Shown: in pieces, positions 1 to 11,300 of the stretch
Layout: every line of letters begins with the position of its first letter
Position numbering within the stretch: position 1 is the first letter of the stretch
Assembly (NCBI GenBank): GCA_964560875.1
Contig: CAZLMW010000012.1
Coordinates: 26,424-90,423, forward strand
Source of the DNA: CAZLMW01 sp964560875
Lineage (GTDB): Bacteria; Myxococcota_A; UBA9042
Length of the DNA stretch: 64,000 nt
Reading direction: 5' to 3'
The notes under the pieces: generated by a model
Told to the model about the DNA's origin: nothing
Database searches by the model: none
Seen by the model: only the letters and a program-made list of their open reading frames with translations
Program-made: the position numbers and the translations under genes

Positions 1-423
1 TACACCAAGATCCCGTTCCCCGGCGGCGACCAGAAGCTGAGCGCCGACAACTTCGAGCAGTCGATCAAGGGCTCGCCGCAGTACCTCGCGACCAAAGTGC
101 TCTACGCCGCCACGCACGCCACCAAGTGGGAAAAACGCGAGCTCTTCTTCCGGATGCTGACCGACGTGAAGTACTTCCCGCTCGACAAGGCGCCCGAGCT
201 CATCCCCGAGAACACCATCGAAAAAGCGAAGGCCGAAGACCTGCTTGACGACATCGAGACCTACTTCGGTGAAGCCGACGAAGCGACCAAGAAGAAGGAG
301 GCGGCGATCGAAGCGGAGATCAAAGCCAAGTACGCCACGGCCGCGCCCGCCGCTGCACCCGCAGCCGCCCCTGCCGCCGCCCCCGCCGCCGAGGCCAAGC
401 CCGCCGCCGAAGGCGCCAAGTAG
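1..423 (+). CDS. C-terminal part of an uncharacterised protein with Ala/Pro-rich tail (5' end outside window)
   Basis: The reading frame is open from the first base and stops at TAG 421-423, so 140 codons of a longer gene are visible. The first ~105 residues are a charged, probably globular or helical segment without a motif I recognise. From about residue 108 the chain becomes a low-complexity Ala/Pro tail (repeated APAAAP units) ending in KPAAEGAK, the kind of flexible tail often seen on secreted or envelope-linked proteins of GC-rich bacteria. No catalytic motif, Cys or membrane segment is visible. The downstream neighbour is convergent and truncated (447-917), with only about 24 bp between this stop and the point where that homology ends. 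Function unknown. Confidence 0.7.
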   Translation, partial: YTKIPFPGGDQKLSADNFEQSIKGSPQYLATKVLYAATHATKWEKRELFFRMLTDVKYFPLDKAPELIPENTIEKAKAEDLLDDIETYFGEADEATKKKEAAIEAEIKAKYATAAPAAAPAAAPAAAPAAEAKPAAEGAK

Positions 424-446
424 CGCACAATCCAAGCCGATTCAGT

Positions 447-917
447 AAAGGCCATCAGCACGCGCTTGCGGATCTCGAGCGCGTCGTCGACCGATTTCAA
501 CCCGGGGGCGTGATTGGACCACGCGTCGTTGCCGAAATAGTGGTCGCGCGCGCCGGCGGCCATGATGAGGTGATCGAACGCGAGGTCTTCGGCGGTCGTC
601 TCGTCGCCGCGGCGAATCTGCAGCGTGTTGCCGTCGAGATCGACCGATGTCACCTCGGCCAGCATGACCTCAACGTTGCGGGCGTTGCGCAGGATGCCGC
701 GGATCGGCTCCGCGATATCGCCGGGGGACAGCACCGCGCTGGCGACCTGGTAGAGCAGCGGCTGAAAGACGTGGTGGTTGCGTCGATCGACCACCGTTAC
801 GCGGACGGGTCGGTTGGCCAGCGCTTTGGCGGCGGCGAGCCCACCAAAACCACCGCCGACAATCACGACATGCGGGCGCCCATCGGTGGCCCGAGCGCCG
901 GGTGCCGAAATGCTCAC
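447..917 (-). pseudogene. ndh: Truncated type II NADH dehydrogenase (N-terminal FAD-binding fragment)
   Basis: The frame opens with GTG at 917-915, overlapping the TGA (916-914) of the small upstream gene, which implies translational coupling. The first ~157 residues look like NDH-2: the dinucleotide fold HVVIVGGGFGGLAAAKAL, then VTVVDRRNHHVFQPLLYQVA (flavin and quinone site of NDH-2), LSPGDIAEPIR, and the second sheet with LIMAAGARDHYFGNDAW. Similarity stops abruptly after EIRKRVLMAF near 447, where family members continue with a second (NADH-binding) Rossmann fold to about 420-450 residues. Beyond the break the frame runs as nonsense through the antisense of the preceding gene to a stop near 261. 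The enzyme therefore lacks its NADH site and C-terminal membrane helix and should be inactive. Deletion, recombination or misassembly are all possible. Confidence 0.8.
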
Positions 918-1102
918 GTCTGGGTCGCGTTGTCGGGTTCGCGGCAGGCGCCGTTGAGGCATTCGAGGCCGGGCGCGCAGTTCTTTTCGGTCTGGCAAGC
1001 GACGGCGCCGTCCGTGCAGGCGGGCGCGGTGAGCAAAGCAAAGGCGAGACCGAGCGGTGCGATAGCGGCCGCAACAGCCTGGATGGCGATTCGCAGATTC
1101 AT
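914..1102 (-). CDS. Small exported Cys-rich protein, possible lipoprotein
   Basis: A 62-residue product. The ATG at 1102-1100 is preceded by an AGGGAG ribosome-binding site at good spacing; the longer in-frame reading upstream has none. Residues 1-29 form a signal peptide-like stretch (basic start, long Ala/Leu core) ending LLTAPAC, which could be an imperfect lipobox. The mature part is about 33 residues with four further Cys in a CxxxxxCxxGxxCxxGxC pattern, the same spacing style as the CTDC-type repeats in the large neighbouring lipoproteins. Its stop overlaps the GTG of the truncated NDH-2 gene. Role unknown; probably a surface or periplasmic micro-protein. Confidence 0.6.
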   Translation of the reverse strand: MNLRIAIQAVAAAIAPLGLAFALLTAPACTDGAVACQTEKNCAPGLECLNGACREPDNATQT

Positions 1103-1239
1103 CGTGGGCTCCCTGCGGGCGAATTCGAGACGATGGTGCACGGATGCAAGCGAAGTTTCACGTTTGCGGACCAACAAGAGGCAGACAACCGTCGCGACGT
1201 CCCAGCACAATAGCTATGATGCGCGCGTTGAGGTTACCG

Positions 1240-4161
1240 ATGATGAAGACAAGACGAGATAAGACCGCGAAAATGCACGCGCTGACCGCCATCGGGACGA
1301 TCGCGCTGGCCTCCGCTGTGGCCCTTTCGCTCGGTGGTTGCAGCGGCGGCGATGACGACGTCACGGGTGACAAGACCGACACCGGTGAAGCTGACGCCGG
1401 CAAAGGCGGCGGTGGTGACGGTTCGTTGGCCGAGACGACGGGCGGCGCGAGCTGTGTTTCGCACGACGAATGCAGCCACCTCGGCAGCAACACCGGCTGC
1501 TCAGCGGGACGTTGCATCAACGGCTCCTGCAAGACGATTCACGCCAACGCCGGCAAACCCTGCCAGGTCCCCGGCCAGCTGCTCGGCGAGTGCCAGACGG
1601 CGGCGTGCAATAGCCTCGGAACCTGCAAGACGTCCGCCCGCAGCGACGGAACCGGCTGTGGCGACGCGGCCTGCGGCGATGCCTGTTTCGCGGGCAAGTG
1701 CAAAAAGGCCAAGCCGACCGACGACGGCAACCCCTGCACGGCCGAGTTTTGCAAGAACGGCAAGCTCTCGTCCCAGCCGCTCACCGACCCGAACGTGCCG
1801 TGCTCCGACGGCGATCCCTGCACGCACGATGACGGCTGCGTGGAAGGCAAATGCAAAGGCAAAAAGCAGCCCTGCGATGACGGCGTCGCCTGCACGATCG
1901 ATTGGTGTGACCCGCAAAAGGGCTGCCAGAAGCTGCCCGCCGATGGCCTCTGCACCGATTCGGACCCCTGCGTACAGAAGGGTTGCGACGCGGCGAAGGG
2001 ATGCATCGTCAAGACGTACCACAACGGCAAGGCCTGCAGCGACGGCAACCCGTGCACCAACGGCGACGCGTGTAACTCGGTCGGCGAATGCGCCGGCGCG
2101 ACCAATATCTGCACGTGCAAGAACGACACCGATTGCAAGACAGACAACGCCTGCAAGCCGCTCAAGTGCGAAGGCGGCGCGTGCGTGATCGACCCCGCCA
2201 AAGAGGTCAAGTGTCCCAAGGACGGCGACGGCTTCTGCGCCGCGAACCTGTGCGATGGTAAGACCGGCAAGTGCAAGCTCAAGCCGCTCAAGGTCGGCAA
2301 AGCCTGCGACGACGGCGACCCCTGCACGACCAAATCTACCTGCAAGGACGGCGCTTGCGGCGGCGCAACCGACGTCAAGTGCGACGACGGCAACCCGTGC
2401 ACCACCGACGCTTGCGTCAAGGGCAAGGGATGCACATTCAAGACCAACGGCGGCAGCTGCAACGACGGCAACCCGTGCACGGAGGCCGACAAATGCCAGC
2501 AGTCCGGCAGCTGTGTTGGCGTGCTCAAGTCATGCGACGACAGCGACCCCTGCACAGTCGATAGCTGCGACAAGACCAACGGCAAGTGCACACACACGAA
2601 CAAGGCCGACTGCAAAGGCTGCAAGTCCGCGGCGGATTGCGGCGACGGCGATTCCTGCACCCAAGACATCTGCCAGGCCGACGGCAAGTGCCTTCACCTG
2701 TCCATTCCGAACTGCCAAAAGAAGTGCAAGACGGCGGCCGACTGCAACGACAACAACATCTGCACGCTCGACGGCTGTACCGACGGCAAGTGCCAGCACA
2801 AGGCCAAGCCCGGCTGCAAACCGCAGTGCAAGGCCAACTCCGACTGCGACGACAAGAACGGATGCACGCTCGACCAATGCCAAACCGTCGGTGGCAGCGG
2901 CGGCCAGACGGCGACCCAGTGCGTCAATATCCCCAAGCCGGGGTGCAAGAAGTGCAGCAAGGACGTCGAGTGCGCCGACAAGGACAACTGCACCAAGGAC
3001 CAATGCCTGCAGGGTGCGTGCGTGAACACCAAGATCCCGGGCTGCGGAACCGGTTCGGGGTGCAAGAAGCATTCGGACTGCGACGACAAGGACCACTGCA
3101 CCAAGGACCAGTGCCAGCTCGCGATCGGCGGCGCAGGCAACGTGGGCGGCAAGTGCGTCAACACCAAGATCATCGGCTGCAAGCCCCCATGCCTCACCGA
3201 CAACGACTGCATCGACAAGAAGACGTGCACGATCGACAAGTGCGTGCTCGACGCGACAACCGGCGTGAAGGGATGCACCAACAAGCCCGACCCCAACTGC
3301 AAGTGCGGCAAAGACATCGACTGCGACGACGGCAAGAAGTGCACCGTTGACGCCTGCAAGAGCGGCAAGTGCACGCACGGCAAGATCCAGGGCTGCGTGG
3401 ACGGCACGTGCACCACGCCCAAGGACTGCGACGACAACAACCCATGCACGTTCAACCTGTGCAAGAGCGGCAAGTGCGAGTTCCAGCAGCTGACCTGCAA
3501 GGACACCGACGCCTGCACCTTCGATTCGTGCAACGCCAAGACCGGCGCGTGCGAGTTCCAGAAGATCCCCAACTGCGGCAACAGCTGCTCGTCGTCGGCG
3601 CAGTGCCAGACCGGCAGCAAATGCGTCTACCAGTACTGCCAGCAGGGCAACTGCAAGTCGTACAACCAGAAAAACTGCAACGACAACAACAACTGCACGT
3701 ACGACACCTGCAACCACGACAATGGCCAGTGCAAGTACACCAAGATCGCGGGCTGCGATAATGGCAAATGCATCACCGCGGCGGACTGCGACGACAAGAA
3801 CGCCTGCACCAACGACTACTGCAGCAAGTTCAGCGGCAAGTGCACCAACTCCAAGGTGGCCAACTGCAAAATCGGCCAGCCCTGCGCGTCCGCGAAAGAC
3901 TGCAACGACGCCAACGCGTGCACGTCAGACCTCTGCATCGGCGCCAAATGCCTGAGCAAACAGATCAGCTGCGACGACTTCAACCCGTGCACGAACGACT
4001 ACTGCAGCAAATTCCAGGGCGGCTGCTACCACACGAAGATCAGCGGCTGCGTGGCCATCAAGTGCAAGAAGCAGTCCGAGTGCGACGACGCCAACAAGTG
4101 CACCAAGGACACGTGCGAAGGCGGCTACTGCAAGAACAACTTCATCCCGGGCTGCAAGTAG
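1240..4161 (+). CDS. CTDC-repeat (slime-mould repeat) Cys-rich lipoprotein, 973 aa
   Basis: I chose ATG 1240 because GAGG lies six bases upstream; the next codon is also ATG. Residues 1-33 form a lipoprotein signal ending in a canonical lipobox (LGGC), followed by an Asp-rich spacer (GGDDD), so the protein is probably tethered to the outer membrane. From about residue 70 to the end it is one array of Cys-rich modules of the type CDDGNPCTTDxCxxGxC, with about 20-25 copies of the C-[DN]-D-x-[ND]-x-C-T-x-D core. This resembles the Dicty_CTDC repeat family known from Dictyostelium and from large myxobacterial secreted proteins. The regularly placed Asp and Asn suggest possible metal (calcium) binding and the Cys pairs suggest disulfides; both are inference. 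No enzymatic domain. A second, much larger member lies at 5370-15482. Confidence 0.85.
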   Translation: MMKTRRDKTAKMHALTAIGTIALASAVALSLGGCSGGDDDVTGDKTDTGEADAGKGGGGDGSLAETTGGASCVSHDECSHLGSNTGCSAGRCINGSCKTIHANAGKPCQVPGQLLGECQTAACNSLGTCKTSARSDGTGCGDAACGDACFAGKCKKAKPTDDGNPCTAEFCKNGKLSSQPLTDPNVPCSDGDPCTHDDGCVEGKCKGKKQPCDDGVACTIDWCDPQKGCQKLPADGLCTDSDPCVQKGCDAAKGCIVKTYHNGKACSDGNPCTNGDACNSVGECAGATNICTCKNDTDCKTDNACKPLKCEGGACVIDPAKEVKCPKDGDGFCAANLCDGKTGKCKLKPLKVGKACDDGDPCTTKSTCKDGACGGATDVKCDDGNPCTTDACVKGKGCTFKTNGGSCNDGNPCTEADKCQQSGSCVGVLKSCDDSDPCTVDSCDKTNGKCTHTNKADCKGCKSAADCGDGDSCTQDICQADGKCLHLSIPNCQKKCKTAADCNDNNICTLDGCTDGKCQHKAKPGCKPQCKANSDCDDKNGCTLDQCQTVGGSGGQTATQCVNIPKPGCKKCSKDVECADKDNCTKDQCLQGACVNTKIPGCGTGSGCKKHSDCDDKDHCTKDQCQLAIGGAGNVGGKCVNTKIIGCKPPCLTDNDCIDKKTCTIDKCVLDATTGVKGCTNKPDPNCKCGKDIDCDDGKKCTVDACKSGKCTHGKIQGCVDGTCTTPKDCDDNNPCTFNLCKSGKCEFQQLTCKDTDACTFDSCNAKTGACEFQKIPNCGNSCSSSAQCQTGSKCVYQYCQQGNCKSYNQKNCNDNNNCTYDTCNHDNGQCKYTKIAGCDNGKCITAADCDDKNACTNDYCSKFSGKCTNSKVANCKIGQPCASAKDCNDANACTSDLCIGAKCLSKQISCDDFNPCTNDYCSKFQGGCYHTKISGCVAIKCKKQSECDDANKCTKDTCEGGYCKNNFIPGCK

Positions 4162-4190
4162 GCGGTTTCGACTGCGCGCCCTTTCGTCTT

Positions 4191-5198
4191 TCACGGACCC
4201 AGTCGGCTGGAAACGACGTCCGTCGCGGCGGCCAGCATCCCTGAAATCCCGCGGTGCGCGATGATGTGCACCTTGTCACTGCGCGCGTCGGTGTAGGGCG
4301 CGCTGACGGCGTGGTCGAGCTCGGTTGCCGCCCAGATCAACACCAGGTCGGACGAACGGAGGTCGGACGCGGCCTTGTGCGCTGGCCGTCGCTTTGTGCC
4401 GCTGACGAGGTCGACACGTGGTCCGACGCCCGTTTCGGATGCGCATTGGCGAAGCTGCTTGCGGTACGCAGGGGAGCCGCCCACCACGGCCAAACGGTGG
4501 ATTGAGGCCTTTTCGCACGCCGCGGCGAAGCGGCGCCATGCGGCGTTGACTGCCCCCGGCCCGCCAAGCTCGCAGCGATCCGTCGAAACGGTCACCGCGA
4601 CCGCGCCGGATTCGATCGTGGCATCGGTCGTTTCGCCGACCAGGGCGATGCGGCGGTCGAGCAGTCGGGCGAACGGCGCGCCGTCTCCGAGCAACAGACT
4701 GTCGATCAACTCGGAGGGGTAGCGGTCGGCGAGACCGGCGATGGCGGCGGCACGTTCCTTTGGTCCATCGAGATTACGGGCGGCGAGCAGGGCGGTGGCG
4801 GATCGCACGACCGGCTGAGCTTGTGCCTGTTCGGTCAGTTTGCGCTGCAAGGCGCGCCGTTCGTGATCGACGCGGTCGGCCTGGCCCTGGAGCTTGGCGT
4901 GAGCGGCTTTCAGATCGTCGAGTTCCGCCGCAACGGAGGTGTGTTTGTCCTTGAGCTTCGCGAGCTCGGCAGCCAGCTCGTCCCGTTGCCGACGAAGGGC
5001 AACTACCTCCGGGGGAAGTTCGGGCGGCGATGTAACTTGCTTCACAACCACCGGCGCCGGTCGCGATCCCGCGGGTTGGCGCGAGCGTTGTGCTGGTTTC
5101 CGCCGAGCCGTGTCGGGCTTGGCGCGCCCTCCCGGGATCTTGTCCACGCCGAGCTGGCGCATCATCGATTCGAAGTCGTTTTCGTCGTTGCCTGCCAT
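4191..5198 (-). CDS. Coiled-coil protein of unknown function with alpha/beta C-terminal domain
   Basis: 335 residues from ATG 5198 (an in-frame GTG lies two codons upstream at 5204). The N-terminal ~70 residues are Pro/Arg-rich and probably disordered. Residues ~70-125 are a strong heptad-like coiled coil (RRQRDELAAELAKLKDK onward). The C-terminal ~200 residues alternate strands and helices (RIALVGETTDA, HRLAVVGGSPAYR, SDLVLIWAATELDHAV, HIIAHRGISGMLAA), reminiscent of DUF2325-like or Rossmann-type nucleotide folds, but I cannot assign a family. No signal peptide, so cytoplasmic. It lies convergent to the Cys-rich lipoprotein gene and divergent from the giant one; no functional link is evident. 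Confidence 0.7.
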   Translation of the reverse strand: MAGNDENDFESMMRQLGVDKIPGGRAKPDTARRKPAQRSRQPAGSRPAPVVVKQVTSPPELPPEVVALRRQRDELAAELAKLKDKHTSVAAELDDLKAAHAKLQGQADRVDHERRALQRKLTEQAQAQPVVRSATALLAARNLDGPKERAAAIAGLADRYPSELIDSLLLGDGAPFARLLDRRIALVGETTDATIESGAVAVTVSTDRCELGGPGAVNAAWRRFAAACEKASIHRLAVVGGSPAYRKQLRQCASETGVGPRVDLVSGTKRRPAHKAASDLRSSDLVLIWAATELDHAVSAPYTDARSDKVHIIAHRGISGMLAAATDVVSSRLGP

Positions 5199-5369
5199 GC
5201 CCACAGGGTAGCGGGGATCGCGCTCGGGCCAATAGCGACGCAGGATTCGACGAGCGCCGGCTCTCAGCGGGGCATTGGGAGTTCACCGGGCATTACCGCC
5301 GCCGTTGCACCGATGACGCAGGCCTGCGTGATGGCTATCCTGCCGGTCCCCTTCCCCACGGAGCACAGC

Positions 5370-8300
5370 ATGGGTTGTTTCGACCGACGTAGCGCGGCGC
5401 TGTTTGCGATCTTGGCCGGTCTTGTCCTCGCGGCCGGATGCGGAGATGAGACGTCACCCGGCGGCGACGACCAGGGCGACACGGGGCTGGGCGTCGGCGA
5501 CACCACCGGCACCGACACCGGCGGACTGACATGCACAGACGGAAACTGCGAATGCAAAGTGACCGCCGATTGCGCGAAGAAAGAAGACGGCGATCTCTGC
5601 AACGGCACGCTCTACTGCGAAGCCAAGACGAACACGTGCAAGATCAAGCCCGCCTCAATCGTCACCTGCGGCACGACGCTCGATAACGTCTGCGCGAAAA
5701 ACACCTGCGTTGCGGCTACCGGCAAATGCGCGATGCTCCCGTCCAAGGACGGCACGAGCTGCGACGACGGCAACCCATGCACCACGGTCGACGGCTGCAA
5801 GGCCGGCAAGTGCGAAGGCAGCAGCAACACGTGCGACTGCGAGACCATCAAGGACTGCGCGAAGCACGAGGACGGCAACATCTGCAACGGCGCGCTGTTT
5901 TGCGACATCAAGACGAACAAGTGCGAGGTCAACCAGGCGTCCATCGTCAAGTGCCCGGCGTCGACGAAGGCCTGTGTCGTCAACGCGTGTGCGCCCGAGA
6001 CCGGAAAGTGTGCCGAAGAGCCGGCCAAGGACGGCGCGGCTTGCGACGAAGATGGCAGCAAATGCACCACAGACACGTGCAAAGGGGGGAGCTGCAAGCC
6101 GGGCCCGTACGAGGGATGCACGTGCGCCAAACAGGCCGATTGTGACGGACACGCGGTCGCCGACAGCTGCAAGGGAACGCTGTACTGCAACAAGGCCAAG
6201 TCCGTGTGCGAGCCCAATCCGGGGACGGTGGTCAAGTGCTCGGCGCTCAAGGACACGCCGTGCATCAAGAACACGTGCGACGCCAAGACAGGTGCCTGCG
6301 CCCTCAAGAAGCTGCCTGCCGGCGCGCCCTGCGACGACGGCCTGAGCTGTTCGTCCGGTGAAAAATGCGACAAGGGCGAATGCAAACCGGCCAAGGACGG
6401 CTGCCAGTGCAAGGTGTCGGCGGACTGCAAGAAGTTCGAGGACGGCAACCCGTGCACGGGGACGCTCTACTGCAACAAGTTGCAGGGCGGCTGCCAGGTC
6501 AATCCGGCCACGATTCCCACATGCAAAGGCGACGCGCCCCAATGCATGAAGTGGAGCTGCGATCCGAAGGCGCCCGGCTATTGCGTGCCAGCGGCAGACC
6601 TCGACCAGGACGGCTATGCGTGTGAAGCGGACGGCTCATGGTGCACGTCCGTCGACTTCTGCAGCGCGGGCAAGTGCGATCTGGCCAAGAGCAAGTGCCC
6701 CTGCAAGCAGGACAAGGACTGCGCGGACAAGGTCGGGCCGGGCCTGTGTGGCGGCGATCTCTACTGCAACCTGAGCACCGGCGGCTGCGAGGTGAACAAG
6801 GCCACTGTCAAGCCGTGCAAAGACAACGGAAAGACCTGCGAACCCGCGCAGTGCGACCCCAAAGACGGCAAGTGCAAGGCCACACCCGCGCCCGAGGGAA
6901 CGGCGTGCAATGACGACGGCTTCCCGTGCACGACCGACGCCTGCAAGTCCGGCAAATGCGTCACCGAGAAGAACGCGTGTCTGTGCTGGGCCGACTCCGA
7001 CTGCGCCCCCTTCGAGGACGGCGACAAGTGCAACGGCACGCTCTATTGCGACAAGTCAGCCGGACCGCCGAATTGCAAGATCAACCCGGCCACCATCAAG
7101 ACGTGCAAGACCAATGCGGCCGGGGCCTGCACCGGTCAGAAGTGCAATCCCAAGTCGGGCGCCTGCGAGACCGGCGCGATAAATGAAACGAAGGGGTGCG
7201 ACGACGCGAGCAAGTGCACGACGAACGACGCCTGCAAGGGCGGCAAGTGCGTCGGTTTGGCGCTTTCGGTGACCGTCTGCGACGACAAGAACGTGTGCAC
7301 GAGCGACTCCTGCAACCCGCTCAAGGGCTGTGTGAACCTGGCGGACAAGGCGACCTGCACCGACAACAACGCCTGCACCATCGGCGACGCGTGCAAGGTC
7401 GGACTTGGCGGCAAAGCCGCGTGCGTTCCCGGTGTGGCGCCCAACTGCAACGACAACAACCCCTGCACGGACGACGCCTGCGACGCCAAGACCGGCAAGT
7501 GCAAGAGCGTGGCCAACGCGAAAGGCTGCAACGACGGCGACGCGTGCACCGGTCCCGATGCGTGTAAGAACGGCAAGTGTCTGGCGGGTCCGGCCAAGAA
7601 GTGCAACGACAACAACATCTGCACCAAGGACAGCTGCGACAAATCGGCTGGAGGGTGCCAACACGCGCCCCTCGCCGGCGCCTGCGACGACGGAAACAAG
7701 TGCACGGCCGGCGATATCTGCGCGGCCGGCGCCTGCAAACCGGGCCAAGCCAAGGTGTGCGATGACGGCAACCTGTGCACCGACGACAGCTGTGACGCCC
7801 AAACCGGCGCCTGCGCGGCCAAGTTCAATACCGCCCCTTGCGACGACGGCAACAAGTGCACCGAGCCGGACAAATGTGCCGCCGGCAAATGCGCGTCCAA
7901 GACCAAGGCATGCGACGACGGGGACACCTGCACGACCGACAGCTGCGACCCGAAGACGGGCTGCAAGAACGTGCAAAAAGACCCCAAGTGCGGGTTCTCG
8001 ACGGGGCTGCCCTACCAGCACCTGTTCAACTGCAACGACACCAAGGGCAACAAGTTCTTCAAGTTCGAAAACGGCCCCGGCGCCGGGTGGAAGATCGACG
8101 GCAAGCCCGCGCCTGGCTACGGGGACAAGGGCTGCTCGCTCAACTTCCATGACGCCAACGGCAAGGTCTGCGCCAAGGGCCGCACGAACGCATACGGCCG
8201 CGTAACCACGGGCTGGTTCGACGCGTCCAAGCTGGCCCCGGGCACCAAGCTCGAAGCGACCTGGCAGCGCAAGTATGGGTCGTACCTCATCAACGGCGCG

Positions 8301-11300
8301 TTCGACGTCAGCGCTTCTCTCGACGGTGTGAGCTGGAAGCGGCTGATGGTCACCGGGACAAGCAGCGGCAGCTGGCGTTACTCGCGCCTGGACCTGCGGG
8401 CGTTCAGCGGCAAGACTTTCCGATTGCGCTTCCACTACGCCGTGTATGCGTGTCCCACGACCCAAGGCGGCGGATCGTCCAGCGGCGGATTTGGCGGCGA
8501 TGGAACATCCGGTGGCGGCACATCCGGCGGGATGCCGGGCGGCTCAGGCGGCACCAGCGGCCTTGGCATCTTTATCGACGACCTCTCCGTAAACACGGTG
8601 GCCACCTGCAAGGCCGACAAGGACTGCGACGACAAGAAGTTGTGCACGGTCGACAAGTGCGCCGACGGGGTCTGCATCGCCAAATCGGCGCCGTGCAACG
8701 ACAAAAACCCGTGCACGACCGACAGCTGCGACGCCAAGACCGACAAATGCGTTTTCACGCCACGGCTGACCGGCTATTGCTCCGACGGTAACGCGTGCAC
8801 ATCCAGCGACTCCTGCTCCAAGGGCAAGTGCGTCGGCAAGCCCTGCAATGACAACAACCCATGCACGGCCGACAGCTGCATTCCGGGCGCCGGAGGAGGC
8901 TGCGTGCATATCGCCGGCAACGATGGTGGAGCCTGCGACGACGGTGACACGTGCACAATGTCCGACGCGTGCAAGGCTGGCGCTTGCGTCGGCAAAGCCG
9001 GCCCGTGCGTGACGACGAAACGCTGGAAATTCGACTGCGGCAGCTCAGCATGGACCTTCAAGACGACGCCAAAGGCCGGCTCGCTCGGCTTTGGCATCGA
9101 CGCGTCGCCTTCCCCGCCGGCGTTTCTGTCCGGCAAGTGCTCGCTCAACTTCAACGACGGATTGCTGATCCGCTGCCCCAGCGGCCCTGTCGTCAAGCCC
9201 GAATCGAGCGCCACATCCGCTGAGTTCTCCCTACCGGCGGGCGTCAAATCGAACATGCGCGTGCATACCCGCGGCGGCTACTTGTCGATGTCGACGGTGC
9301 ACCAGGCGTGGATCGAGATCAGCGCGGACGGGTTCAAGACGACCGAGAGCCTGCTGGTCCACGCGTCGTCGAAGTGGAAGCCGATCAACTGGGACATCAG
9401 CAAGTACGCCGGCAAGAAGATCCGGGTGCGCTTCCGCTTCAAGGCGCACGTGTGTCCGCGACCCGGCGACACGTTGGGCAACGAGTTCATGCAGCCGTCG
9501 CAGTGGTACGGCTGGTTCCTGGACGACCTCACCGTCGTCAGCGGACAGGCGATCGCGTGCAAAACGAACAAGGACTGCGACGACGGCAACGCGTGCACCG
9601 ACAACGCCTGCGTAGGCGGAAAATGCTCGACTTTGAACAACAACAAGGCCTGCGACGACGGCAATGTGTGCACGCTAAACGACCGGTGCGCCAACGGCTC
9701 GTGCTCGGTACACAGCACCAAGTACTGTCAGTCACCGTCGCCGTGCCACATCGCGGCGTGCCATCCGGTGAAGGGCTGCACCGGCGTCGCCAGGGCCGAA
9801 AACACCCCGTGCTACGACTCGGCCAACCGCTGCCAGAAGAACGCCAAGTGCACCAAGGCTCTCAAGTGCGTGGGCGAGCCCAAATGTGTCGCATCGGTCG
9901 ATGGCTGCCAGACATACAGCTGCTTGCCGAGCGCGGGCAAATGCATTCCCGTCTTCGCCAAGGACGGCAAGGCTTGTAGCGACGGGCGTCCGTGCACAAA
10001 CAAGGACAGCTGCTTGCAGGGCAAATGCGTTGGGCAGCCTGGCTCATGCCTGCCGACGACGGACACCATCGCGTGCAAGGACAAGGGCAACTGGACAGCG
10101 GATCCAGCCGCTCCCGAACCGTTCACCGGATGGCATGTCGACAGCTCGCCCAATCCGCCGGGGTTGCGCAGCAAGTCCTGCTCGCTCAACTTCAACGACG
10201 GCGTGGACACGCATTGCCCGTTCGGGTTCACGGCGAGCAAGGGCACGGCGACGTCCAAGACCTGGGACCTCAAAGGGGTCAAGGAAGCCGTGTTCTCGTT
10301 GTGGAGCTGGCAGGACTTCTCGTCGCAGCAATCGGGGCGCTACAAGGCGTCGATCGCGTTTTCCAAGGACGGCTTCAAGACCGTCGCGTGGACCTGGAAC
10401 CTCGCGGGCGGTCACACGCTGCACAACAAGTGGCGCAGGGTCGAGTTCATCCTGCCGCAAAGCCTGGTCGGCGGTCCGCTCAGCTACCGCCTCAACTTCG
10501 AGGCCAGCCCCTGTCACCAGGACATGCCGCGCGGCTGGTTCGTCGACGACATCACCCTGCTGACCGACCGCAAACGGCCCTGCAAGACCGCCAAAGACTG
10601 CGACGACGGCAACAAGTGCACCGACGACACGTGCGCCAACAACGCGTGCCTGTTCACCGACAATAAGAGCCCCTGCGACGATGGCAACGGCTGCACGCCC
10701 AACGATCGGTGCACCGACGGCGCCTGCAAGGGCAGCGGCTATTGCTCGGACAACAACCCGTGCACCTTCGACGGATGTGACTACGACAAGAAGAAGTGCC
10801 GGTTCTCGCCGCGCTCCACGTCCACTTACTGTTCGCAGAGCACCGACAAGTGCCGCCAGTCATTCGGCAAGTGCGACGGCAAAGGAAAGTGCGCGCCTCC
10901 CCTCAAGTGCGATGACGGCAACGGCTGCACGATCGACCTGTGCGACGCCAAGACCGGGGGTTGCAGCAAGAAGCCGGCGACCAAGGGACTGGCCTGCGAC
11001 GATGGCGATCCCTGCACGGGGCCGGACCAATGCGACGGCGCCGGTATCTGCACGCTGAAGTCGCAACCGTGCACCCGAAACAACAGCCTGAAATTCGACA
11101 CGATGCGACCGGCGATCAAGTTCACGCCGACCAGCCTCGACGTGGGCTTCAACCACGACGCCACAGCTTCGCCGCCGGCATTCCGGACCGCACCCACGTC
11201 GCTGAACATCAACAACGGGCTCGGTCAGTACAAGTGCGCACCTGGTCAGACGCGGATTCGCGCAACGACCGAAACGGGCGAGCTCGACCTCACCAAAGCC

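Noticed and set aside
1539..2687. Long minus-strand ORF (382 aa) across the CTDC lipoprotein
   Set aside because: Ser/Leu/Pro-rich nonsense antisense to repetitive Cys codons; no family resemblance, no ribosome-binding site. Similar shadows cover 5370-15482.
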